64,000 nt of DNA from Chamaea fasciata (taxonomy: Eukaryota; Chordata; Aves; Passeriformes; Sylviidae): contig JARCOQ010000008.1 of assembly GCA_029207755.1 (NCBI GenBank), positions 30,602,521 through 30,666,520 of the forward strand. The letters are read 5' to 3'. Positions 1 through 12,540 of the stretch are shown piece by piece. The notes under the pieces were generated by a model, which was not told the DNA's origin, made no database searches, and saw only the letters and a list, made by a program, of their open reading frames with translations. The position numbers and the translations under genes are program-made. The first letter of the stretch is position 1. Each line of letters begins with the position of its first letter.

Positions 1-3000
1 GTTTGCAATAAAAATAATTTTATATGATTTTCTACTAATAAATAAGTTGTTATTCATAAGTAATTGTTCAAAACACAATCAAAACATATACTGGGAAATT
101 ATTCTATTATTTTAATGGGATTTGTTGCACTGTTTATGCAATTCAAACAATAGGTCACCAATGTATTTTGTAAGTTAATTATCAACATGAATCAAGAAAC
201 CAATATACTGTTTTAATTTACTTCAATTAATAATGGAGAAAATTCCCAAAGATCACACCCAAAGACATTTCTGCATAAAAATCCGAAAATGTCATTGTAC
301 AAAATCAACAGTTCAGAAACAAAATCAGTAGAACTTTGGGATCCTGAAAGACAGCAAATATCTAAGAAAAATTAGAGCTGAGATAAGAGTTATTCACTTT
401 AACAATCCTTGTATCAATATATTGTCTGAGTTCTATGCTACCATTTACACAAGAAAGAGCTAATTTAGGGAATCAAGAACTGAAGGGATGAGAATGCATT
501 TCTCATACCAAATAAATTGTTAAAAACCTTAAATGCAGTCCCCAGAAAAGATGTTCTTGTCACACTCCAAAGAAACCCAAACAAAATTAAAAATAATTGG
601 AAGCCAAATACAAATGACCAGCATCTGGGTTATCTGCAATAACTAACCAAGAAAAATGTGCTGCCTCTCCTCCTGTGTTTTTGAAGATGCAAAATGAGAA
701 ACAAAACCACAGTATTACAACAGAATTAATTTATCCCAAAGTACTTTTTCCAAATGCAACGAGACTGTTCAAAGCCATGCACCCTGGAACCACAGATGCA
801 GACATGCACCTACTGCACCCAGTGGTACATTTTCAAGATCTCGAATTCCAGTCAGAGTGAGGGTCACCCAACAGTCACCCATGCCAATCCCCCTCCTCTG
901 CCTCCAAACCCACATGGAGCCCTATTAAAATTTATGGAGCTCCAGATGGGTGTACATGTTTGCCCGGGTAAATCACTGGCGAGCTCAGGACTGTAATTAT
1001 CATTATTAGGAGTGTCTAGTACATTTTATAAGGTAGGAAAATCCACCAAGTCTGCTGACAGCAAAGGGAGGGCTTTGCAGTGCCATGTGTGGTTTGTCTG
1101 AAGGGATCTTCAGCCTGCTCCTTCATTTCTGCCCCAGCCAACACTCCCCCTGAATCTGCCAGTGTCTCTGAAGCTCAGGTATCACTGATACAACACTAGA
1201 TGCAAACAATGAAAACTTTTCTTCATAATTGCTTCCAGTCAAATAGGAGTGGAAGGATAAAAAAGTAATAATTTGCTAATACAGGAAAATAGTTAGAGGA
1301 AAAACTCACCCTGTTATTAATTTGAATGGAATTACTGGAAAAAAAAAATCTTTATGTCCTTTATCAAACAAAGAAAAAATTCTCCCTTGCTATTCAAAGT
1401 CTCTAATTTTGGTTGTCTTAATGTATTTCTCATGTAAGTCATAGAGTATGATTTTTATGTTTATTATGGTTTACACACAAAATTATACCCAAAAAAGCTT
1501 TATAGGTACTAAAGTATGACATCCTTTACTCCGCCACACCCTAATAGTGAGAACAATAATTCACTCATAAAGATTGATAGCTGGCATTTGTCTTCAAGTT
1601 GTCCAATGACTGCATGAGAATTAAAATAAAATTATCTTCTCACCAAAAGAGTTAGTTATCCCTGCGGGCCAGGGCTGAGGTGGAGTTATGATGAATCACG
1701 CACTGGGAGGATCTCTAGCTTTCAATGAAATTAGTAACTTCCTTGCAAATTAATTTAATTACACCTAACAAAAATCTCTGTTCACAAAACACACATCTTT
1801 GGAGGTCTAAAAATAGAAGACACACTATTCCTGACAATAGAAGATTCTGTATTTTCCTCTCTTTCCCACACATATTAACACAATATCTTGGATGGAGGGA
1901 AGAGGAAACACTGTTTCTATAAGAGCCAAAATAGAAGTTTTTCCATGGCTGCTAAACTGTAAGCTGGTTTCTCGGCATGCATGAATTCATAGAGTGCCTT
2001 CAGCTTGAATTGAGCTACACTGAGTCATCCTGATGTGGGGCCTGACCAAAAGTCTAGGCTTTACCTAATAAAAAGAGTGAATTAGAAATTTTGAAACAAT
2101 TTGGCTCCAAGCAATGTTTCTTACAGGTACAATTTATGAGAACAGTAACAAGTCCTGGAAATTTTAATTCAAAAATTCATTAGCAGTAATCATGGTCTTT
2201 TCTTCTTTTTCCACAGACACCATAAAAGCCAAGTCTGCTTGAATGAAAAGAAAAAAAAAAAAAAAGCATCTTCCCCATTTCTGAACTCTGCATCTGCAGC
2301 AAGTCTTAGCATCACCTGCAGAAGAGGTCTTTGAGATAAAAAACTTGAATAGCTGTTTCTGGCTTAATCTGAATATTTGAGACCTCCAGTATAACCTTCC
2401 CTTTGTTCCAATTGACCTCCAAGAGCACAGATTTTGGCCTGTTTCACTGCAGCCAGGTCACAGCTGCTATGACAGTGCCAGCAGGTCCTTCCTTGTCTGA
2501 CACCTCTCACTTGGGGGTAGGGAGGATGCAGCCTTGCTTCTAACAGTTATGTTGCAACCTTCATTAGCCATGGAAATGTCTTAATGGGGACATCCTCTGA
2601 GGCTTGTTTGTCACGGGCAAGTTTGCTCTGAGCTTTAGCCAAGTCTCACCTGGCCAGCACCTTTCATTGTATCAGACACAGTGTTGTGGCAAAGGACTAA
2701 GTTCAGTGCCAAATCATGAGTTGCGAAATACTCAATATGAAGAGGTAGTTCATTTATCTCCCTACATCTGATTCAGGTTAAAAGGCTTGATGGATGCTGG
2801 TGAGTATTCTTGTCTGCACAGACAAACAGCTGGATAAACAACAGAAATATATGCAAGAATACACTCATTTTTGAGAACGTTCTGCTAATAAAAATACATA
2901 TATTCTGAAAAAAGGCACTGTTCCTGTGCTGTAATGCACCTATGATGCAAAGAATCCAGAAGTACCTGCTCTAAAAGGTATGGCTTATCTATAATTTAAA

Positions 3001-6000
3001 CTGAAGGAGACTTTCTTTTAGGCAACACAGAGCCCGTGACACATGAATGAGCAGCTCTGGCTGTGTCTAATAGTTTACCACCAGTACTGGAGCCTTTGCA
3101 GCATTTCCACCTCCCTTACATTAGAGAAGGTTTTCGTCTGCAATACTCAGAGGAAAACAATATTATTTTTTGCAAAGGCAGCCTGGCAGTTTTGTGCCAG
3201 TCACTGACAGATAAGCTCTGCTTCCTTCTTCCCTAGATGGGATGCCAGAGATGAGGAAGGAGAGGCACAGTGCTTAGCATGGAGTCACTCTGCAAGCACA
3301 GCCTGAATCACAAGATACAGCTGCAAAACCTCAGGAAATCCTTGTCTTGTTCCAGGGCCAGCCTCACCTCAGAAGCAAAACATACCCCTCACTTTTTTAC
3401 AAAGGGCCCAAGACATGAAGCCCTGGCAGTACTCAGAGGTGGCACCGAGGTAATTTAACAACATCATCAAACCATGAGAGTTAGAATTTGATTTATAACG
3501 ATGACTAACCCAATAAAATGGTAAAGCAAGTCAATACGCAGGCTCAGAGACTTCTCCAATTTTTTTACCCCCTAGTACTTTGATGATGCAGTCATCATAA
3601 AGCATTCCAGACATGTCATGCTTCGTGGAAACTATGAAACAACAAAGCCTCACGTGTATCCTTGCAGAGATCGGGTCATTCTTCATTAGAGCTGCATAAA
3701 CCTATTCACAAGATCAGCTTTTTTGTGGTAACAATGAAAGGAGGGGGGAAAAAACCCCAACCTCTTGATCACAGCATGCATGAAAACGATTCTTAGTAAA
3801 GAGGATATTTTTACGTGGAGGTGGTAAATTTTCAGGTGGAGCAAAAAAAATTCCAAAACCCAAGGGTTCAAAATCCCTGTAAATTGACATTGCTAGGCTG
3901 ATTTATGCCCATTGAGAGTTGTCCCTTCATAATTTGTTCCAGGTTGGAATTTTACTATGGAGAAATATGCACATTCTTGTAAAGTCTAGGAAAAATACAC
4001 CAAACTAAAAGGGTAGTTTCCAATTTGTTCTATTTTCGATCACTTTAGATATTTTAGGCTATGCCTTGCAATCATCCTATTTATGGGATCAAAAAGAAGT
4101 AACCCAGATATGGGAATAAAGTTAGTAAAGTCATTGGTCCAGACAGGACTCAGGCTGCTAAGTACATGATGATTGATATTGGACACATTTCTTTCTTGGC
4201 AGGGAGTTTTGGCTTTCAGCTACACTGTGCTGACATCAAGCACATTAAAAGTGAACCCAAATATCTGCTGAAATTCATGGAGATGTTGAAACACTTTCAA
4301 CTCTGAAGCCAAGGATATGTCAGCTGAGAAAGCTGAAGTCTACCTTCGACTTTTTCATTCTAATTTGGGGGAAGAAATGCTCAGCAAACTTGTCAAGTCT
4401 AAGCAAGCTCTTTCACAACCCACTTCTCTATTTTCTTGTGGCAGTAGTCCACCAGCAACAATCTTCATAAAAGCAGTAGAAAGGTCAACTGTTGCACATG
4501 TTTGACAGCCCGGGATACAGTCCCAATGCACAAAAGTGGGTTCAGAACCCTAATCTATATTTCACTTTCTGTATCAGGCAAAGAAGACAAGTTTTAGGCT
4601 CATCTTTTGCTGAGGCAAGTGATTTCCAGAGAGAGTCCTCGCCCAAGAAATGTATTACAGAACAGAAGCATACTTATTATCTTTAGACAATCTCTCCTCT
4701 CTCTCAGGGCTCTGTAACTTCCTATTCTCACCTCTTTTCATGTATTCTCTGCTTTCCCACCCCCTCCTAGTGCTGCTGGATCCAAATGCTGATCAGGCCC
4801 CCGCAATGAGCCAGTGCCCCACAAGCTGTATCAGAAGCCCCACAGAGAAAACCTGGGGAATACCTGGAAGATTTCAGATCAAAAAAACCCCACAAGTCAT
4901 GATGCGTTAGTGCTGCTTAACCAAAAACTGCATTCAGGTTGCAACTGGTTGCTCAGTCTGGCATCTGTGGTAACACAGATTGCTCAGTTTAATTATTTTT
5001 CTCTTTGGTGTGCAGGTTGCATGCGGGAGTTCTGCTGTCTTCCATTACTTCAAAGGCTGTCAGGATTTCAATAACTTTTTTAAATGAACGCACACAGATT
5101 TTTAAGGCACTATCTTTCAAAGACCCAACAAAGTAACTCCACCTTAGTGGACAGTTTCATATGCACTGGAACTATGATAAAGCCAAGTGCTTTTCCCAGA
5201 AAATGTCTCTCTGGAGTGGTCTAGCATTAGTATGGTTTTTGTGTAGGCACTTTATGTTTTTATTATTGATTTTTCTTAACTTAATTACTTGGTTATACAT
5301 TGGCTTCACCTGAGTGTCCTGATTTTTAATGTTACAATGAATAGTTTGTTCAATAATTTGTTGTTTTTCTTTTTAACCACATCATGGTTTATATTTTAAA
5401 TAGTTATTAAAACAGGTTGAAAAAACAGTTACAGAACAAGTTTGAAATGATGAGCATGCTGATTCAATTACATTTTCAGATTTAAAAAAATATTTCAGAG
5501 GAGAACCACATTACCAATTTTTTTTCCCCTCTGTATGGATGGGATTTCAGACATTCTTTCAAAGCTGACAGTCAGACACAGACACCAATAGGGCATTGCA
5601 GCCAGGTCTGTGGTAAATCCTGCTGGATATCCATTGAGCTACCTCAGGGATGAGAGCCAGGGCTGCAGCAAGAGCTCACCAAGGTGCTTGTGTTTTCTCA
5701 GGTGCTTGAGGTTGCACTGAGCCCCCAGTTCCAAGCTGACAGCTCCACACAGGAGTATCTCCTCTGGAAACACAATTCCAGATACCATTTCTATTTTAGA
5801 TGTGTAAATATAATTTCAAAAATAATACTTGCTTTCTACTACTTTAAACATTTAACTGTTTATACTTCCATTAGGATTTGAAATGAGAGTAAAGATCATT
5901 GAAGCAATAGTATTTTGGGGAGATTTTTTTAACCAGGTCTATCAGAGAGGAAATGAAATGAATTGCCTATATGAAGTAAATGAACAAATAAATTTTGAGA

Positions 6001-6950
6001 ATGGAGTACGACTTAACGGCATTTTGTATTAACCTTTCACACAAAATATTTTATGTTTCAAAACGAGCAGAAATAAACACCCTAAGGAGGGGTGTTAGCC
6101 CTCATTTAGAAGCTATTCAAACAGCAAAGTAAAACTATTTGAAAAAGCAATTTAAATGATCTCATCCATCTTACACTGGCAGGGGACAGTATCCATGCCG
6201 TACATATAAAAGATAAGAGACAGTTTTGCTTGTGCTGTGAGACAGGAGAAACCTGGAAAGGAGAAGTATTTTGTGTGGCAAAAACTTGAGAATAGCATTA
6301 TTGTTCATACACTTTTTTCTTTTTATTTTTACTTAATATCAGCAAAAGTCTTTACTGCTTTTCTGAAGACCAGCCAATTTGCACCAGGAAAGAAACACAT
6401 ATTGACCTCGTTGTCAGAAAATGGGCAGAGTCAAGCATGTTTCAGCTGACTAACTAATGGAAATGTTTCCAGGCACATAAAGAATACGGCACGTGTGAAT
6501 TAAGACATGTACTAAGAACAATGGAAATAGGCACTGAAAGATAAGACATTGTTTAATGGGTTGTGTAATCTGATAGCTGACATCATGTGATCCAGAAGCT
6601 GGATTTTGCAAGGTTAAGATATCAGTATAAGAAAGCAGAATGAAATGAATATTATAAATAGTCTCTAATGATGATGCCTACAATGAATAGCTAAAGGTAA
6701 CTTTCAAGGAAGGAGCTCTCAGAAATTCATCTGTAATGCTGGATCTGAGACGAAGCCCCCAAGGAAACATTTTCCAGCATTTTTAGGTTATACATCTGCA
6801 GTCTGTGCAGACAAAGACAGAAAGAACAGAGTGCTGGAAAATCAGAAGTCCATTTTGTTGAAGAGGTTTTCCAAAGCCAACCAGAATCTCTGAAGATTTT
6901 TCTGGTAGGATAAGCAGGCACAGTTAAGTCTTACCTGAACCAATTGGCTA
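1..6950. other. Gene-free AT-rich non-coding stretch
   Basis: No exon, RNA gene or recognisable interspersed repeat could be supported here. Open frames are all under 90 codons, lie on both strands and resemble nothing known. Visible minor features are an A15 run at 2251-2265, A-run/C-run junctions at 3749-3758 and 4881-4891, and a T8 run followed by CCCC near 5518-5529. The CpG-poor, AT-rich composition is that of ordinary vertebrate intergenic or intronic DNA. Confidence 0.6.
2251..2265. repeat. Poly-A run (A15)
   Basis: Fifteen consecutive A bases, preceded by GAAAAG. No retroelement body was recognised immediately upstream, so this is called a simple homopolymer and not a LINE or SINE tail. 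Confidence 0.85.
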
Positions 6951-7009
6951 CCAATTATTTTGTAGTGGGAATGAGGAGGATAAAAATACCTTTTGAAATA
7001 AATATTTGT

Positions 7010-7053
7010 TTTATCTCAATCCTTATTCCTTTATCTCAATCATTTGAGATAAA
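7010..7053. promoter_or_regulatory. Triple WGATAR cluster with a 10 bp inverted repeat
   Basis: Three perfect AGATAA/TTATCT motifs occur in about 43 bp: minus strand at 7011-7016 and 7031-7036, plus strand at 7047-7052. The second and third form a perfect inverted repeat, TTTATCTCAA (7030-7039) and TTGAGATAAA (7044-7053), around a 4 bp loop. The first copy repeats the left arm directly 20 bp upstream. WGATAR is the established GATA-factor consensus. That this is a working GATA-bound element is inference. Confidence 0.4.
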
Positions 7054-8860
7054 AGTGTTACCAACAGAAGACCCCTGTCTCAGTCTCAGGTCTTGATCAA
7101 GTTGGACTTGGATAGGAGAGGATGATTTCCTAGATACTGGAACATATCTGAAGCTATATGATTCACCCACACATCTGGCAGACCCAAACACAGAATTAAC
7201 ACAAGGAGGCTTTTGGAGTTGATGTCATCTTGTTATTATTTTTCGTTGTTACATCTCACCCTTTACCACTTCTTTCTCATGACCATCATTTATGTTACAG
7301 CCTTTCAGAACAAAAAATGGAGGTCTTCTATACAAAAACAGAAGTATGCTTTATGTTTGCTGTCCTTCTGTAGAACAAAAAAATAAAAGCTGTAATATTG
7401 ATCCGAGTTAGAGTTGACCATTACCTACTTAAAAGTTACATGGCTATTAACTCTGACATAGAACTAGGGTGACCTTTAAAATGAAACAAGACTAACAGAT
7501 AGCAAAAGCCATAATTAGCTGAAGTCTAACAAAATCCAAGGTACAAGGCCAACAACTGAGCCTCATCAGCCCTCCTTATCATCTGTCCTTATTGTCCCTA
7601 AGAAGAGAGTTAAGATGTTTTCTGTGGAGAACCAAGTTTTTTAGCAAGATCTAAAGACACCTGCTCCAGTAGGTGGAGTTTTTGGTAGTCATCAGGTGGG
7701 AAACAGTTCAGCCTTGCTGATCTCACACACCCTCAATGCCCACAAGTGGCCGGGAAATAGGTCCCACTCACATTTGTTCTGCTCTGTCATTTTGTGGGAA
7801 ACAGTGACCCAACAACAGTGACCCCTTCTATGGTCTACAGTGCTCCTGTGACCTCTGTGTTTCCTTCACTGATCCACATCAGGGAACTCCATCCACAGTG
7901 AGAATATCTCAGCGCTGCCTTTAATTTGACAACGGTCTTGACTGGAAATATGAAATTTCATATCACAAGAGAGACAAGGCATGTGAGGGTTGTCTAGAAT
8001 AAAAACAGGATATGCAAAAACCCTACATTTTGAAAAAATAAATTAGAAATAATAAAAAACCCGACACTAGAACAAGTTGAATCTATCAGTAAACCTTTGT
8101 ACACTGTGAACTGATATATGCATATGCTGAAACTAATTTTCTGTTCCTTTAATTTCATCTCTTCCTTTCAATACAGATATTGCTGTTTTTTGGCTCAGTC
8201 TGAATCACAAGTTTCAGCTTGAGAATGACTCAGTACAAGCAACTGAAGTAATTAATGCACCTCCAACCACAAGTTACTATTTAGTTGTGCAGACCATATC
8301 TGGTGGTTAAAAATGTCAACTGTCCATGCTGGCCACACAGCATGGCACCACAAAGGACACGGTGAGATCACAGCTGAGGTCATGGCACAGACAGCTGGTC
8401 CTGCCTGCATCAGGAAAAAAAAAAAAAGGGGGGTTTTAAAGAGCAGAGTATAGCATGGCTGGGGCATGGAGGGAAAGAGAATTAGCCCCAAGCTCCTGCC
8501 AGCCCTTGGAGTCAGAGCTCCAGGAGAGCAGGGAGAAGGATCCTGCAGCACTCCTTGCTCTGGCCTCCTCCCCAGGTCTTACCCTCCTGACACCCCCTGG
8601 GCTCCCAAGAGATGCAAAAGGAAGAAAATCCATCTCATTGCTTTCTCTCCCCACAGCTCCTCCAGCTGTCTGCTCCCCCAAACATCTGCCCATTTGTAGA
8701 TATCCAGAACTGGTCTTCAGAAGAGCTGATACTGTCAAATAAAAAAGCAGGCTAAAACCAAGATAGCATTTATATTTAACTAAACATAAATGACACACTC
8801 TTTCAGGTAGTCTATGTGTCTGTATCTGGCCACAGTTGATTCTTACCCTATTTTCATACC
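7054..8860. other. Gene-free non-coding stretch
   Basis: No coding region is recognised. The segment 8450-8690 is locally GC-richer and therefore carries several overlapping open frames on both strands (up to 120 codons), none with a recognisable domain. An A13 run joined to G6 lies at 8415-8433. Confidence 0.55.
8415..8433. repeat. A13-G6 homopolymer junction
   Basis: Thirteen A bases are followed directly by six G bases and then TTTT. This is a simple low-complexity tract with no recognised retroelement body beside it. Confidence 0.8.
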
Positions 8861-8864
8861 TACT

Positions 8865-8904
8865 AATTGATCAAGGATTAGATTAATTGGTTGAAGATTA
8901 GATT
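8865..8904. repeat. 20 bp imperfect tandem duplication
   Basis: Two adjacent 20 bp units, 8865-8884 and 8885-8904, match at 16 of 20 positions. Each ends in GATTAGATT, so the pair carries duplicated GATTA cores, the bicoid/OTX-class homeodomain half-site. A weaker echo, GGATTGATTG, follows near 8931. The duplication is directly visible; any regulatory role is inference. Confidence 0.7.
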
Positions 8905-11900
8905 GTTATGTGGGTTTAAAAAAATTTAGGATTGATTGAAAATATATACCTGAGCAGAAAATTTCTCTACGTGAAATTAACAGTCTACCAGCATAACTAG
9001 GCATTATTTCAACAACAAAGATTTTTATGTCTGCAACTTGCCATCCAACTTCTTTTTTGTATAGCTCTTCCTAAGTAGTTTCTTTAGTCTAATAGTATTC
9101 ATGGGAAAGAGGAGCAGCAGAAGAACCAGAATAGCAAGACACAATAAAGAAAAAAGAAATTAAACTAACAAAACAAAACAACAAAACAAAACAAAACCCT
9201 TTCATCTTTCCAGCCACTTATCTCCCTGAGATCCTGCAAACCTGACTACTGTAGTGATGACTTTATGGCAGAAGAGGCACAGAACAGCATAAACTGAAAC
9301 ATAAAGTCACTTGTATTATAAATATAACTTTTATTTTCTTTTTCCACTATGGTCTTGTAAGCCTTATTTGCCACAAACTTTCACTTATCCAAATTAGGAT
9401 TTACAGGGGTAGGAAATATCTTGTCTTTGTTCTCTGGTTTCTGCTGAACCATTTCACATTTCCCTCCTGTTCTCTTTCCTGCCGTTCCCAGAGGACAACC
9501 TTGGACCAGATGTGAATGAAGCAAGTCACAAACACGACCATAAATACTTCACCATGCAAATGCAATTTCTTCTGTCACATATAACAAAATGCTGTACATG
9601 TCAGGCTGCTTATTCACACTCCAGCTTGCAACTAATCAACACTAATCAGAGCAATCAGATTCACACTTCACTGAGCTTTCCCAGATTTATGCAGCAGAGG
9701 ACTTGGATTTCATTACTCAGGATGGGAGCACATGGAGGGGAACAGCCAGCCCTCTGCATGTCTTAGGAGAAAGAGAGTCTAAGGGAAACTTCAAAACAAG
9801 ATCAAATTGATTCCTGATGCCATATTTTCCTCTTAACCCAGTGAAGGATCCAGGAAATAAAGAAGCACCACTCTTCATCGATTTCATGTGATGAGTGGAG
9901 CAACAACATAACATTACCTGAAGTCACCATATACTCTCTGTAGAAATTATTTGGTTTTGATAAATCTCTTGTAAGACTTTGATCTTCAGGTCTCATGAGT
10001 TATATTACAGAGGAATTTACTGTACTTAATTTAGAAATCATTTGAAAAGGTCTATGACATTCACTTCTCTCTGCACCCCTATGAAGGAAGACCTCTAAAT
10101 GAAAGAAACTAAACCCAGCAAATGCTGTATGATCAAATGCATAAGATTATTTGTTTAGCATTGAAAAAAAGTGTTGAAGGATAAAGAAACCATTTAAATT
10201 TCCTTGCTTTAAGCAGTCATCAGGTAGAAAAGATACATAATTAGAGTTTTTAGAGGTTTTGAGTGGGGCATGGATAAAGAAAATTGTTGGAAACGATGAA
10301 TGGCCCAGAGGCTTGGAGAGTTCACCAATCTTCACATATAGTTTACTCTGCTTTAGAAACCAACTGGCAGAGTCAGTATGAGATCAACCATTTTCACCTC
10401 TATTATAATTAATTATTCATCATATTTACCTGTAAGAACTGAAAATCTGGGCGTTTCATCCAAGTACCCTTTGTAGGTAACAAAGAAAAAATGTTCAAAT
10501 ATAACTGATAACCACTTCTGGGGGAGCTGAGTTAAAAAACCTGACTCAGACAGTGCGTTAAAAACGCCCTCTCCATTTATTTGTTTCCAAGTAATGAACA
10601 GAAATGCTCAAAGAACATTTGCATTCAATTTCAGTTTCCCTTTAGGAAAATTTTATAAACAGAATTTCATATTTTTTTTGGCATTTCACTCAATAAAGTC
10701 ACCTGTTTTTTCCAGGAAAAGGGACCACACTGGAAATCATTCATCTTTCTCAGAAATATAGGCAAAAAATCCACGTACTCAGAACCTTTCCTGTGCCTAA
10801 CAGAAAATATCCCATACCTGTATATGGATTAATATCTTGTAACTAGAATTTATTTAGATGTGTTAACTTACACCATCTTTCCCATATTCCTTGGGTGATT
10901 CTTATATCTTTATTGAGCCATGATAATTATAAAATTGCCCATCTTCCTTCAAAAAGTTCAGGATATATTACTGAATGTGCAGACTTGTTACTGCACCTAT
11001 GTAAATCTCCATGAGAAGTATTAACAGGGATCTTAGCTGTACTTAAGTAGAGGCAAGTCTATCAAACATTCACCATCAGGTGCACAAGACATCAGAATTG
11101 TTTAACATCACCACTGACCGTTTACATTCTTCTACAAGTTGCTACAAAGGACCACGATATAGTCAGTTTTTCCTTCTGAGGATGTGAATTTGATATTTCT
11201 GCTTCGAGGTGAGGGGAAAAATCCAAAACAAAGAGAAGCAGAATAAATGTCAAGTTTCAAAAGTAAATGACATCACATGCACATAGGCCTTTTCAGTTAA
11301 GCAGAGTTTTCTATTACAACATTCACTCTTATTAGGGATCAAATACCAAAGTGAAAACAGCTATTTTAATACAGAAAAATGGAGCATTTCTGTAGCAAAA
11401 GATTTGTCTGTAGCAAAATGCTCACTTTCAGTATGCCTTTTTTAAAATTTAGATCCCGAGGCCACAGACAAATTTAACCTTCAGCAAATTAGCAACTTCC
11501 AATGGGAAAACAGCCTGTCTGGAACACAGATGCTTTTCAGAGCTGACCAAACTGATCATCATTGCCATGGACACAAGCTACTGATTTCCTAAGGAAAGCT
11601 GTCAGTGACTTAATGCTGAGGATTTAGAGGAGGACAGGAGTGGGGCACCATGAGACATGATAAGAACAGGACTCATCCCTTCCATACGCTCTCAAGCCCC
11701 ACGGGGAGCTGGGAGCAGACAGTCCCAGGTGAAAGCAAAAGAAATCAGGTGAATAACTCCAAGGTTGCCAGGAGACTACACAGATACACAGGCCATTTGT
11801 TAGTTCATTAACAAACGGAGGTTAATTAGGAAAAGCAGGTGTGTATTCCACACTGAAGCCACTCGTGCTGACCCAAACCCAAGGGAGCATTTGCTCTTCA

Positions 11901-12476
11901 ATAGAGATATAATCCAGATCATCCTAAAAGCATTTCCTGTACTCCAGAGCCCCTGCAAGGGTCCTGTCAGCTTGATGAGCTACCTCCACAAAACATAGAG
12001 GATCACCTCTGCTGTCCTTGGCAGCATCTCCTGCATCATCCCCTCGCTGATCAGGGCCACTGAATCTTTTGAGGCTCATTGAGGCAAGGGAACACAGCAG
12101 TGGTGGCAGCCATGGACCATGGGAGAGGAAAGAAGTGTTACTACCTCCCAGAGAAATCCTCATCTCTTGTACAAGTTAGTATGTGCTGGTCCCATCCATC
12201 CACTGGCCAGAGTGATGGGTGCCTTACTATTCTCAAACTGGTCACATAATCACATTCTGAAGTTATGTGAGTCAAGTGTGAGGAGGCCTCTTTCATTTAC
12301 CCAGGTCTTTCATCATTAGAGATTACCTGGACTCCCTCCTGGATCATCACAACTTGGCTCTGACAGCCCCTGGCAGAGACTCAGCCTCCCTGGAATTAAC
12401 CACTAATAAAGCATCATCTGCTCTCACACCTCCACGGGGTAAAAGAGGCTCTGGCTCCCCTTATATCGACTAACAC
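8905..12476. other. Gene-free AT-rich non-coding stretch
   Basis: Nothing coding is recognised. The stretch contains an (AAAAC)n tract at 9166-9197 and an intact octamer-like ATTTGCAT near 10614. Around 11760-11850 there is a short segment with GGTTGCCAGGAGAC, a TTAGTTCATTAAC palindrome-like core and GGTTAATTAGG. That segment looks like regulatory sequence but cannot be proven so from one genome. Confidence 0.5.
9166..9197. repeat. (AAAAC)n simple repeat
   Basis: About six imperfect copies of CAAAA, one of them shortened to CAA. It is a simple pentanucleotide microsatellite. Confidence 0.85.
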
Positions 12477-12540
12477 TGCTAATGATCCCCTGCTAATGAT
12501 CCTTGCCAATGACCCTTGGAGATACAAGCTAATGATGTCT
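12477..12540. repeat. Imperfect 13-14 bp TAATGAT repeats
   Basis: Units start at 12477 (TGCTAATGATCCCC), 12491 (TGCTAATGATCCT) and 12504 (TGCCAATGACCCT). A dispersed fourth unit lies at 12528 (GCTAATGATGTCT). Each unit contains or derives from TAATGA, a homeodomain-type core. The array is visible directly. It could be a decayed minisatellite or a cluster of homeodomain sites. Confidence 0.6.

Noticed and set aside
3862..3876. tRNA T-arm-like GGGTTCAAAATCCC
   Set aside because: No acceptor, D or anticodon arm can be folded around it.
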